Of a stretch of DNA of 64,000 nucleotides, positions 44,117-64,000 are shown in pieces (positions within the stretch are counted from its first letter, which is position 1; each line of letters begins with the position of its first letter). The position numbers and the translations under genes were made by a program. The DNA is taken from contig OZ231127.1 of assembly GCA_965153355.1 (NCBI GenBank), positions 87,854,001 to 87,918,000 on the forward strand, read 5' to 3'. The notes beneath the pieces are model-generated. The model made no database searches, had not been told where the DNA came from, and worked only from the letters and a program-made list of their open reading frames with translations. This DNA comes from Flaccisagitta enflata. Its lineage: Eukaryota; Chaetognatha; Sagittoidea; Aphragmophora.

Positions 44117-45340
44117 TTGATGAGGTTTGTTTTGTTTTGTTTTTGTTGTTGTTATTGTTTCTTTATTTCTTTTTGTCATTGTTTTTTGGTTTTGTTGTTG
44201 ATTCCACTTTTGTTTTCATTTTCCTTGTTGTTTTCATTTTCGTTGTTGTGTTTTTGTTGTTTTTGTTGTTTTTGTTTTTAGATGCGTCCACGCATCTCTA
44301 TAAGAGGCTTTGTCCGTCCGGCCGTCGGTTCGTCGGTTGGTCCGTCACGCTCGAGTTGAAAATGATCGCAAACGTTCGCAAAGTTGATTTCATCATTTTA
44401 GGTTCTGACCGGGCTGATGCAATGTTGAGAGAGAGAGAGAGAGAGAGAGTTGTCATTAACAAGCTAAGCCGCATGTGGACGCAACATTGTACCCCCGGGG
44501 TACTTGTTGTTTTTGTTGTAGTTTTTGCTTTTGTTGTTGTTTTTGTTGTTGTTGTTTTCATTTTCATTATTGTTCTGGTTTTCATTTTCCTTATTTTCAT
44601 TTTTGTTTTGTTGTTTCTTTTTTTGTTGTTTTCATTTTTGTTGTTATTATTTTTTTCATTTTGTTATTGTTTTAGTATTGTCATTGTTGTTTTTGTTTTT
44701 GTTTCTGTTGTTATTGTTGACTTTGTTTTCATTTTCGTTGTTGCTTTCATAGTTGGTTTTGTTGCGTTTTTGTTTTTTCTATTTTTGTTGTTTTTGTTGT
44801 TGTTCTCATTTTTGTTTTCATTGTTGTTTTTGTTGCTGTTTGGTATTTGTAGTTGTTGTTTTCATTTTTGCTTTCATTGTTGTTTTTCTTGTTGTTTTAG
44901 CTTATGATTTTTGTTGTTTTGTGTTTTTGTTGTTGTTTTCATAAGAATTTTTGTTTTTGTTTTTGTTTTTGTTTTCATTTTCTTTTTTTTCGTTGTTTTT
45001 GTTTGTTGCTTTTGTTGTTTTTGTTGTTATTGTTTTTGTTGTTGTTTTTGTTTTCAATGTAGCTGTTGTTCTCCTTTTCATTTTTGTTGTTGTTTTCCAT
45101 TTTTTGTTTTGTTTTCATTTTCGTTTTTGTTGTTGTTGTTTTTGTTGTTTGTTGTTGTCAGTTGTTGTCAGTTGATGTGTTGTCGGTTTTTGTTGTTGGC
45201 GAGTGTCATTGCTGTTGTCGTCGTCCCTTTCGATTGTTGATTGTTGTTATTGCCGTTTTCATCGCCGTGTCATCATTGATGTTGTTGTCGTTATCCTCAC
45301 TGTCGTCGTTGTCGTTTTTGTTGTATGGTTTTCGCTCTTA
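44117..45340. repeat. Cryptically simple GTT/TTTTG/CATTTT region
   Basis: Long stretch of ttttgttgtt, cattttc and ttattg phrases without a fixed unit, interrupted by one hairpin-ended element (44280-44508). Hydrophobic frames are artefacts. Confidence 0.75.
44280..44508 (-). mobile_element. Hairpin-ended element, copy 15 (AGATGCG type)
   Basis: Hairpin AGATGCGTCCACGCATCT at 44280-44297, preceded by TTTTT. The opposite end has GTGGACGCAACATTG then TACTTGTT, so the subterminal motif keeps the GCGTCC bases of this hairpin. Core includes a (GA)n tract. Confidence 0.65.
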
Positions 45341-46020
45341 GGGATGTTAAGCTGGTAATGGTGCATCAGTGTATCGCTGAATAATGACCACGGCGATAGC
45401 TACCCTCTACACTTGGTCGCCTGCTGCACTAAAACTCGGAATGGTGTGTTTCCCTAGTAACCCGTTTCCTAGATACCAAGCCAAAAACACAAAGTGCAAA
45501 GTCTAAGTTATTTGATTTAAGCTTTACCCAGTTCATATCAGAAAAAGTCAAAGGAGCTGATGAGGGAAAAAAATCGGAACATTTTTTTACGGGTTCCAGA
45601 TCGCAGAGAGCCACGAAATTTTACATGGGACATCGGACAGAGATGGTGAAGGATTGTGCGTAACAATATTGTTAAAACATCTGTCTTTTGACCCCTTCAC
45701 AGCGGCTTCCATTTTTTTTACATTGTTTTACCTACAATAGATAGCTTCCAGTGAACTTTTGGTTACGCACAATTGTTTGTGCACATTCACTTTATCCAAA
45801 ACTGCAATTCATTAGGATTTTGAAGGTCCACAGTCTTCTTAATATGTTCCGATATGAGGTGTTACTTTTGCTAATTCAGTACATATTGTAAGTAGAGGAT
45901 AACAACCATTGGGAGTATCGATTTCACATTCGTTGGCACTCATTGAGTGTCTTAAACCCGAACCAGGCCAGAAAAAGTCATCTCATGAATTTTCATCAAG
46001 AGCTTATAATACCCTTAAAA
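45341..46020. other. No gene recognised
   Basis: AT-rich, no ORF or clear repeat. The last part (about 45970-46020) aligns with 34620-34660 as the distal end of the dispersed repeat interrupted here. Confidence 0.4.
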
Positions 46021-48319
46021 AAAATTTTTTTTCTCAAAAATTGCTAAAATTGGCTATTTTTCTAGGTTGAATAAAAACTGTTCCTGTCATCCGATCAACT
46101 TCATTTTTGGAGGGATTGTCATCCTACATCTGCAGTAACTATGTTTCAAATTTCAAGTAAATCGGATAATTCGTTCCGGAGATATTCAAGTTCAAAGTGG
46201 AAAGGGCGAGCTGAAATCACTGTTTCTGTGGTATTTTAATGATAAGTCTTCACTGACGGTTAGCTACAAGTGTCTCAAAAAGGTAACGTTTAATCGATAT
46301 AAATAAAGTCACTCCAAAATTGTTGCAAATAGGTGTTGAATATGTCCCTGCAGCATAACCAACCAGAATTTTTGGATTTCACAATCTCTAAAAAAATAGG
46401 CACAAAAAACTGCAAAAAATGCCTTTTTTTGGCATTTTTTGCCACATTTTTGGGGTGTGACGCATTTAAAACGACATCCCCATCACATAATTTTTTGTGG
46501 CATAGTAGTCCATGATAGGACAGATGTTCCCCCGAAAATTTATTCATTTCCATCTCGCTTTGAGCACAAAAATTTTGGTTTAAAATGGCAAAAAATGCGA
46601 TTTTATGAATTTTTAAAGTTGTTTTTGGGGTGTCATGCATAATAAACGACATCCCCATCCCCAAATTTTTTGTGGCATAGTAGTCCATGATAGGACAGAT
46701 GTCCCCCCAAAAGTTTATTCATTTCCGTCACGCTTTTAGCACAAAGATTTTGGTTTAAAATGGCAAAAAATGTGATTTTAGGAATTTTTAAAGTTGTTTT
46801 TGGAGTGTCATGCATATTAGACGACATCCCCATCCCCAAATTTTTTGTGGCATAGTAGTCCATGATAGGACAGATTTCCTCCAAAAAATTTATTCATTTC
46901 CGTCACGCTTTAAGCATAAAAATTTTGGTTTAAAATAGCAAAAGATGCGATTTTTTGAATTTTTTAAGCTGTTTTTGGGGTGTAATGCATATTAAACGAC
47001 ATCCCCGTCTCCAAACTTTTTGTGGCATAGTAGTCCATGATAGGACAGATGTCCCCCAAAAAATTTATTCATTTCTGTCACGCTTTAAGCACAAAAATTT
47101 TGGTTTAAAATGGCAAAAAATGTGATTTTATGAATTTTTTAAGTTGTTTTTGGGGTGTCATGCATATTAAACGACATCCCCACCCCTAAATTTTTTGTGG
47201 CATAGTAGTCCATGATAGGACAGATGTCCCCCCAAAAATTTATTCATTTCCGTCATGCTTTAAGCGCAAAAATTTTGGTTTAAAATGGCAAAAAATGTGA
47301 TTTTATGAATTTTTTAAGTTGTTTTTGGGGTGTCATGCATATTAAACGACATCCCCATCCCCAAATTTTTGTGGAATAGTAGTCCATGATAGGACAGATG
47401 TCCCCCAAAAAATTTATTCATTTCCGTCACGTCATGTCGTTTAATATGCATTCACCCCAAAAACAAAAAAAATTAAAAAAAATTTTGACATTAAAATTTT
47501 GTGTAAAGCGTGACGGAAATGAATAAATTTTTGGGGTTCATCTATCATGGAACTATACCACAAAGGTTTGGGGATGGAATATAAAAGCATAATCAAAGCT
47601 TTCATAATTAAAAATCACAGCTTTAAAAAATTTATGAAAAGCGTGTATGAATAAATTTGGGGACATCTGTCTATCATGGAACTATACAAAAATATGGGGA
47701 ATAAGTTTGAATGTCATTACACTTCAAAAACAGCAATTCAAAAAATGCATTTTTTGCCATTTAAACCAAAATTTTGTGCTTAAAACGTGAACGGAAATGA
47801 GTAAATGGGGACATCTGTCCTATCATGGACTACTATGCCACAAAGATGGGGGATATGTCGTTTTATATGCGTTACACCCCAAAAATGTGGCAAAAATGCC
47901 AAAAAAAGGCATTTTTTGCAGTTTTTTGGTGCCTATTTTTTTAGAGATTGTGAAATCCAAAAATTTTGGTTGGTTATGCTGCAGGGACATATTCAACACC
48001 TATTTGCAACAATTTTGGAGTGACTTTATTTATATCAATTAAATGTTACCTTTTTGAGACACTTGTAGCCAACCGTCAATGAAGACTTATCATTAGAATA
48101 CCACAGAAACAGTGATATTAGCTCGCCCTTTCTACTTTGAACTTGAATATCTCCGAAACGAATTATCTGATTTACTTGAAATTTGAAACATAGTTACTGC
48201 AGATGTAGGTTGATGATCCTTTAAAAAATGAAGTTGATCGGATGACAGGAACAGTTTTTATTCAACCTTGAAAAATAACCAATTTTAGCAATTTTTGAGA
48301 AAAAAAATTTTTTTCAAGG
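46021..48319. mobile_element. Long inverted-repeat element with a 175-bp satellite
   Basis: The outer arms (46021-46470 and about 47860-48319) are inverted copies (tgttcctgtcatccgatcaa, ttgcaaataggtgttgaata). The left arm continues as six 175-bp direct units, the right arm as two or three inverted, decayed units. It interrupts the dispersed repeat at CCCTTAA / CAAGGGG, which could mean a TTAA target. No ORF. Confidence 0.6.
46471..47430. repeat. 175-bp tandem satellite, six units
   Basis: The phrase acgacatcccc recurs at 46471, 46646, 46821, 46996, 47171 and 47346, exactly 175 bp apart. Confidence 0.9.
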
Positions 48320-48899
48320 GGTCGCAGTGCCCAATTTTTTTTTGGAAGCAAAAAAAAAATCAATTACTTTGTTTGTCTATGAAATTTCATGAAAAATGGT
48401 TCACAAAAAAAAATTTTATAAGAAAAAATGTTTATTACCAAAAATTATCAAAATTTTAAAATCCCATAACTCCATAAAAATTCAAGTATGGGAGTTGAAA
48501 TTTTGCATACACATTGAGGGTTCTCAGGACTACTTTCATGTAAAAAATTATTATGCTAAACCAATTATTTTAGAAAATATAGCGATTTTTCATTTTTTTG
48601 AAATTTTGGTTTTTTTAGTGCCATTCCCTTAAAAATTGGTCAAAAATATTTTTCAAAAAATGAAATTTGTAGCTCTTGGTATTGACTACATGTAACATAA
48701 AAATAAAATTTTGAAACAATTTTTTTGGCCTACAATAGTGATTTTAAGAAAAAACCAGTGGCTGTCGCCAAACATGTGAATTGCAGGTGCAATTAACAAC
48801 ATGTCTAGTGGAAATACTTAAATTTTATTTTGTAATATTAAAACAAGAAGTGAGAACATAGGATTAGGAAATAATAGAGAAATAAAAGCCAGATTCATG

Positions 48900-50800
48900 T
48901 TGAGAAAGACAAGGGAAGAACTGAAGAACATTACCCATATTCATTAAAGGAGAGAGAAGGGAAAAACAGAGAAACAAAAGCCATACTCATAAAGTGAAAA
49001 ACAAGGGAAGAACTGAAAAACATTACCTATATTTATATAGGGAGAGACAAGGGAAGGACAGAGAAACAAAAGCCATATTGATATAGGGAAAGACAGAGAG
49101 GAGCTGAAAAATACACACATATTCATATGAGGAAAAACAATGGATGAACAGAGAAACAAAAGCCATACTGAAACAGGAAAGACAAGCGAGGAGTTGAAAA
49201 ACATTACTCATATTCACATAGGGAAAGACAAGGGTAGAACAGAGAAACAAAAGCCATATTGATGTAGGGGAAGACAAGGGAAGAACTGAAAAACATTACC
49301 CATATTCATATAGGGAAAGACAAGGGAAGGACAAAGAAACAAAAGCCATATTGATGTAGGGGAAGACAAGGGAAGAACCGAACAAGGCCAAGTACGCCAA
49401 TAAGGTGCGATGTGTTGATTGTCGAACGAATGCATTACAGACCGACCAACCGACAGACAGACAGAGCCAGTTATAGAGGTGCTTTGTCGCACCTAAAAAC
49501 ATTACCCATATTCATATAGGGAAAGACAAGGGAAGAACAGAGAAACAAAAGCCTTATTGATGTAGGGGAAGACAAGGGAAGAACTGAAAAACATTACCCA
49601 TATTCATACAGGGAAAAACAAGGGAAGATCAGAAAAACAAAAGCCATATTGATATAGGGGAAGACAAGGGAAGAACTGAAAAACATTACCCATATTCATA
49701 TAGGGAAAGACAAGGGAAGAACAGAGAAACAAAAACCATATTGATATAGGGGAAGACAAGGGAAGGACTAAAAAACATTACCCATATTCATACAGGGAAA
49801 GACAAGGGAAGGACAAAGAAACAAAAACCATATTGATGTAGGGGAAGACAAGGGAAGAACTGAAAAACATTACCCATATTCATATAGGGAAAGACAAGGG
49901 AAGAACAGAGAAACAAAAGCCATATTGATGTAGGGGAAGACAAGGGAAGAACTGAAAAACATTACCCATATTCATACAGGGAAAGACAAGGGAAGATCAG
50001 AGAAGAAAAGCCATATTGATATAGGGAAAGACAAGGGGAGAACTGAAAAACAATACCCATATTCATATAGGGAAAGACAAGGGAAGGACAAAGAAACAAA
50101 AGCCTTATTGATGTAGGGGAAGACAAGGGAAGAACTGAAAATCATTATCTATATTCATATAGGGAAAACAAGGAAAGAACAGAGAAACAAAAACATATTG
50201 ATAAAAGGAAAGATAAGAAGAACAAAAACATTATATATTCATACAGGGAAAGACAAGGAAGGACAAAGCAAAAGCATATTGATGTAGGGAAGACAAGGGA
50301 AGAACTGAAAAACATTACCCATATTCATATAGGGAAAGACAAGGGAAGAACAGAGAAACAAAAGCCATATTGATGTAAGGGAAAACAAGGGAAGAACTGA
50401 AAAACATTACCCATATTCATACAGGGAAAGACAAGGGAAGATCAGAGAAACAAAAGCCATATTGATATAGGGAAAGACAAGGGGAGAACTGAAAAACAAT
50501 ACCCATATTCATATAGGGAGAGACAAGGGAAGAACTGAAAAACATTACCCATATTCATACAGAGAAAGACAAGGGAAGGATAGAGAAACAAAAGCCATAT
50601 TGATAAAGGGGAAGATAAGGGAAGATTTGAAAAACATTACCCATATTCATATAGGGAAAGACAGAGGATGAACTGAGAAACATTACCCATATTCTTATAG
50701 GGAAAGACAAGGGAAGGACAGAGAAACAAAAGCCATGTTCTTATAGGAATAGACAAGGGAAGGACAAAGGAAGGACAAGGGAAAGACAGCGAAAAACAAA
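48900..50800. repeat. 91-92-bp satellite array
   Basis: About twenty units, each made of two related halves (gggaaagacaagggaagaac, then either aaaaacattacccatattca or agaaacaaaagccatattga). Confidence 0.9.
49381..49494 (+). mobile_element. Hairpin-ended element, copy 16 (AGGTGCG type), in the satellite
   Basis: AACAAGGCCAAGTACGCC, subterminal AGGTGCGATG, GACCGACC core, hairpin AGGTGCTTTGTCGCACCT at 49477-49494. Comparison with neighbouring satellite units shows insertion at the A-run of gaaaaacatt without target duplication. Confidence 0.85.
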
Positions 50801-51164
50801 ACCCTACTTTCAAAGAGAGTGGAGAGTGGAAGGAAAAAAAAGGAAAAAAAAAAAAAACAGAAAAACATTTTGTGGAGTTATAGTGAATTGCTTAACGCAA
50901 TTCACAAAAATTTTTTGACAACCAAAAACAAAAAATGCCCGGAACAGCTCCAAACCCTTATGGGGGGTGGGGGTACTATAGGTGCACACCACAGAAAAAT
51001 TTCAGATCTCATATCCTTGTAATTGGAGAGATATGGCTTCCCTCCTTATCACCAGTTCTTTGATTCCGGTACTGTACCAGAAAGAAATAATCAGTTTGTT
51101 AGTACTTTTGTCTCATGTAATACTCCGTCAGACACTCGGGTTTGTGTCAAACGCTCGGTTCCGC

Positions 51165-51320
51165 CCAAGCAAGCTTAGTTTGTCTCAAGCTTGCTCAGTT
51201 TGCTTTCTCTAAGGCGTACTCGGTTTGTCTCAAGCACACTTGGTTTGTCTCAGACACACTTGGTTTGTCTCAGGCACACTCAGTTTGTCTCAGGCACACT
51301 ATGTTTGTCTTAAGCTCACT
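51165..51320. repeat. 20-bp minisatellite (GTTTGTCTCAGGCACACT)
   Basis: About eight tandem variants. Confidence 0.85.
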
Positions 51321-52782
51321 TCTACACCGGCGTTATCACGCAATCCCCTTACAGGAACTCTAGTTGTAAAATTTGTGCAAAGATTCGCTGACTAAATTAA
51401 GCGTTCGACTGGGACGGCAATAGAAAATGGCGGTACAAAAAAAGACGCTTAAACGATCCCGTTATGCGATTTCCAAAGAAAAAGGAAAGGGTGAAACTGT
51501 GATTTATTTTTCTTATGCAATAATGATAGATTAGTCATGAATAAATTGAATATGGACTGAAAATGAAACCTCGCTTTCATTTGCACCGCGATATAGGTAG
51601 AATTTCGTATGATACTTGTTTGAAAGAATGTTACTATTCTGTAGCAGGGATAATGACACGCTATGGGGAGGCTTTCTTAGGTCAAGAAAAATTCATGATG
51701 GCGAGTGATTTAGGCTTCGGCAAGGTCTACTCTATCGCTCCATAGCAAAGAGAAAAAAAATCGGCTTCAAAATTCTTTATTTTTTTGTTTAAGCAACAAA
51801 ATGCTCAACATTGTCTATGTTTTGCCAAATAAGTTGAAAGGTTCTAGCCCATCTTTAATTCTTGTTAAAGAATCGTATTTCTTGCAAAATTTCCGTTCAT
51901 TTGATGGGTCACACTACATGCTTTTATCAAGAAGTTCAATATTTTTTTTCAGCACTGTTGGTTGTTATATTAGCAATGTTGTTGTAATACGTTGAAAGAA
52001 AATTCGGCTTTTTTATTTTCGAGTAAAACTATGTAATGCGACATATCAAACGATATCACCTCTATGATCCATGGGTATTCCAAAATATCCAAAAATTTAG
52101 ACTTCCTTTTTGGAATTATATGTATGTGAACCGGTAATTGATGTTCTTTTTCGCCTTAATTAATTGCTACCATACATACGATGTCTCTGAAACAATATTC
52201 TTTTGGCATGGACAAGTCAACTCAATAAAAAAAGCTATGTGTCCATTTCCATTAACAACAAGGATATCTGGTCTAAGCACGATCACTAATACATTAGTAG
52301 GAATAACATCCCCATGTGGCGCCTGAAAGCCATGCAAATCAGGGTTAAGGAAAGTCGATACGCAATCGCCAACTGGTAAACAAGACAACAATTACACTTT
52401 GAAATTTGTAGAAATTGATTAAATCACTAGCACTCTACAGAAATGAATCAAACAAATTTGTTAAGAGCAAACAGTATTTTGTGCAGCGGCCCTGTAGGGA
52501 CCGATGACCTTTGCTCTCACTTACAAGAAATTTTCTCTTCCTTCTTCTCCTCCTCCTCCCACTCTGTTTGTGTCAAGGTGCACACAAAAGGGCAATTTTC
52601 ACGGTCAAATCATAATCTAGAAAAAAAATAAAATGATGAATTCACAATTATTTAAAAAGAAATCATATTTTTAGTATAGATTATTAATTAATTTGTATTG
52701 AGAATCATTTTTGTGGTCAAAACCAGCTGGAAAAATTGAGAGAAAAAAAAGAAAATTAATCTCCATTCCTTGACTTGTCTTA
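51321..52782. other. No gene recognised
   Basis: AT-rich sequence with a few 60-70-codon frames that show no domain, homology or splice context I can support. Confidence 0.4.
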
Positions 52783-52921
52783 CGTGAAATTCTTAATCTG
52801 TCTCTGAATGCAAAAATTTGCATTTCTAAAAACATGGCCCTGTTCTAAAGACATATAAGAAAGGGGCCATGTTCTTTGAAATGCAAAATTTTGCATTCAG
52901 AGACAGATTAAGAATTTCACG
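52783..52921. repeat. Foldback sequence with about 58-bp arms
   Basis: cgtgaaattcttaatctgtc at the left end and gacagattaagaatttcacg at the right end, near-perfect complements. Pairing runs inward to catggccc / ggggccatg, with a loop of about 20 nt. No target duplication resolved. Confidence 0.75.
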
Positions 52922-52974
52922 CGAAATGATTTTCCAAATTTGCTGTTCTTGTGCACTGAAACGTGTGTGTCCCC

Positions 52975-53245
52975 CCCCCCAGCTTTGAGGCTCAAATCCG
53001 ATTCTTGATGCCCAAATTCCAGCCTCATGGCTCAAATCTCAAGCTTGTGGTACAACCCCAGCTTTCATGCTCAAGTCCCAGCCTTAAGGCTCAAATCCCA
53101 GCCATGATGCTCAAATCCCATCCTTGAGGCTAAAATCCCAGCCACTGGGCTCAAATCCCATCCTCTTCGCTTTAATCCTAGCCTAGTTGCTCAAATACCA
53201 GCCTTGAAGCTCAAATCCCAGCCTCAGGCTCGAATTCCAAATTTC
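52975..53245. repeat. 20-bp minisatellite (CCAGCCTTGAGGCTCAAATC), copy a
   Basis: About 13 variants. The same unit in inverse orientation occurs at 60590-60785. Confidence 0.85.
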
Positions 53246-53386
53246 AGAGGAGAAGGAGGGGAAAATTCCCCTTATGCAAAAGCATACGTCATCAGCCGCT
53301 GCCCCTCTAACCACCTAACCCCCCCCCCCCCCGTTGTTAACTTTGGGACATCAGGTACTGCTGACCGTCTAACGCTTTTGTGACTA

Positions 53387-62374
<8,988 letters not shown>

Positions 62375-62551
62375 CTGAAAGACAAAAATGGTTAAGCGAG
62401 TGTAAGGTAGTGAATGGAACGCCTGCACCACCCTCACCGTCACTGTGGGGAGGGGTGATAGGTGGTTAGGGTGGTGTGATTCATGCACCAGCCCGCTTGT
62501 AGGCTCTGAACACCAGCCTAAATGTCATGGTCATTATCGCTTTCTACATTT

Positions 62552-62561
62552 TCATCATCAT

Positions 62562-62646
<85 letters not shown>

Positions 62647-62665
62647 TTTGTCGTCGTCGTCGTTT

Positions 62666-62726
<61 letters not shown>

Positions 62727-62760
62727 CGTCATCGTCATCATCATCATCATCATTATCATC

Positions 62761-62792
<32 letters not shown>

Positions 62793-62796
62793 CATT

Positions 62797-62862
<66 letters not shown>
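62552..62862. repeat. (ATC)n-(GTC)n compound microsatellite
   Basis: Same order of blocks and same flanks as 1550-1907 in the left gene, so orthologous within the duplicated gene pair. Confidence 0.95.
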
Positions 62863-62863
<1 letters not shown>

Positions 62864-62878
62864 CTCCATTTGTTCACC

Positions 62879-63585
62879 TCTGCACATTCGTTCCTTTTGA
62901 ATAATCCCGCATTCAGTGGTGAAATTTTTCGGAATTTATTGTTTTGTATTTTATGACTAAACATGCCATTCTATTTCATTTGGTACCAAGCTCATTCTTA
63001 ATCCCGCCTGCGTTCAACCAGAAAATGAAATTTACAGTTCGCTTGACTCATCCGGTGAGGAATTTTGTTTCCATGCCAATCACGGCACTGTTAGGAGAAA
63101 AGTTTCATGCATGATACCAAACGAAAAGTAATGACATGGTTTATCATCTAAGAATGGCCCAAGCTTGCGTAGCTAAGCAATCCCACAAAAAGCAACAAAT
63201 GTTGCTCCTGTATGTTTTTGGCGCTCCCAGCGAAAATGCTAAAACTTGCTAAAAAATCTCGAGGGTTATTACAATTCAGGATATTGGTGGGAGTGACCTG
63301 ATACAGTCATTTCCACTCGCGATTACACGCGTTTCGAAAAAAATAGAAACAAAAAAAATCGTATCCGATTTTTGGCGGGAAAATGACTGGGGACCTAAAC
63401 ATCTTTTCTTGACTCAAGTCATTCAATGCTTATGTTTGTTGTCGCGTTACCATGGTTACGCCATTCAGAAAATAGTTTTAGTGCTGATTCGTGCTTTACG
63501 TGTAGTGGAACTATGGCAGTGTTCATTATGCAACGTTTCAATTGTGCTTGCCAAAGAGATTTTGATTGCTTTTGATGCAGGGAAG
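62879..63585. other. No gene recognised upstream of the right gene
   Basis: The left gene's first LRR exon would be expected here by homology, but the sequence is unrelated, with no LRR pattern. Short frames only. Confidence 0.5.
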
Positions 63586-63702
63586 AAAAAACAACAACAA
63601 CCACATATACATCAACATCAACAACAACGACAACAACGACAACAACAACAACGACGACGACAACGACAATGACAACAACAACAAACAACATCATCAACGA
63701 AG

Positions 63703-63781
<79 letters not shown>

Positions 63782-64000
63782 TGATAATGATGATAATGAT
63801 GATAATGATGACGACGATGATGACAACGATGACGATAACGATGACGACGACAATGATGATGACGACACAACGACGACAATAAACGATGACAATGATGACG
63901 ACAACAACGACGACGACAATAACGACGACAACGATGATGATGACGACAATAATGACGACAACGACGATGACAACGACGACAATAATGATGATAACGATGA
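63586..64000. repeat. (CAA)n / (GAC)n / (GAT)n compound microsatellite
   Basis: Changes from CAA to CGA/GAC to GAT units and continues beyond the window. Confidence 0.95.

Larger units (their letters stand above)
48753..50905 (+). mobile_element. Large hairpin-ended element (GTGAATTGC type)
   Basis: 2.15 kb. Starts AACCAGTGGCTGTCGCC, with GTGAATTGC subterminal at 48776-48784. The 3' end at 50883-50905 is GTGAATTGC, loop TTAAC, then GCAATTCAC, followed by AAAAA. The empty site in the copy at 34.2 kb shows insertion at an A-run without target duplication. Same layout as the AACAAGG family but with different arms. The body is the 91-bp satellite. No ORF. Confidence 0.65.
48320..51079 (-). repeat. 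Dispersed repeat, interrupted inverted copy
   Basis: 48320-48750 and 50906-51079 together match 34013-34645 in reverse. The gap at 48753-50905 is a separate hairpin-ended element with a satellite. Confidence 0.8.

Noticed and set aside
46471-47430. CRISPR-like regular repeats
   Set aside because: The period is 175 bp with no separate spacers, and the genome is eukaryotic. It is a satellite.
48900-50800. Alternating 46-bp half-units as repeat-spacer array
   Set aside because: Both halves repeat, so there are no unique spacers.
51563-51745. 60-codon frame at 51.6 kb as a small gene
   Set aside because: No start context, homology or splice evidence; expected by chance in AT-rich DNA.

Overview
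This window is animal nuclear DNA, probably from a marine invertebrate (lineage not resolved). Genes are split by GT-AG introns, no exon cluster resembles bacterial operons, and the families present are metazoan: a ROCO (LRR-Roc-COR) protein, an SLC22-type solute carrier, an APE-type LINE and a Ty3/gypsy element. Simple-sequence DNA is extreme: (ATC)n, (GTT)n, (CT)n, (GT)n, (CATT)n and (CTTT)n tracts of 50-400 bp occur throughout. Most long reading frames in those tracts are not genes.

Layout. 1-2,794 (minus): the 5' end of an LRR gene, with a large first exon and three 135-nt LRR exons, running off the left edge. 2.8-4.6 kb: (GTT)n desert. 4.9-15.8 kb: transposon mosaic. 16.2-20.2 kb (plus): five exons of an SLC22-like transporter, whose introns are largely microsatellite. 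20.3-22.7 kb: three nested hAT-type elements. 24.2-26.0 kb: a decayed Ty3/gypsy element with a small hAT-type element in its reverse transcriptase. 26.9-36.0 kb: more hairpin-ended elements, hAT-type elements and minisatellites. 36.0-44.0 kb: a locally duplicated segment into which a LINE with two intact ORFs has inserted. 44.1-45.3 kb: cryptic GTT-rich DNA. 46.0-51.1 kb: nested repeats carrying a 175-bp inverted satellite and a 91-bp satellite. 53.4-62.4 kb (minus): a second LRR gene, with four 135-nt LRR exons and one 3.4-kb exon coding for Roc, COR and a C-terminal region with a HEPN-like motif. 63.6-64.0 kb: (CAA/GAC)n.

The two LRR genes are paralogues. They share the 45-codon LRR exon unit, its splice phase and the flanking intron sequence, including an (ATC)n tract starting just inside each intron.

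The most interesting signal is a family of about twenty short elements (about 110-230 bp, one about 2.1 kb) ending in a 3' hairpin, with a copy of the hairpin arm near the 5' end. Arm sequences differ between subfamilies (AGTCGCG, AGTTGCG, AGGTGCG, AGATGCG, GTGAATTGC), yet within a copy the two arms and the 5' subterminal copy usually agree. The architecture, the lack of target duplication and insertion at A-tracts fit non-autonomous Helitron/Helentron-like elements, but the three-site matching deserves a dedicated study.

All splice sites, domains and element classes were assigned by reading the sequence. No database search was run.
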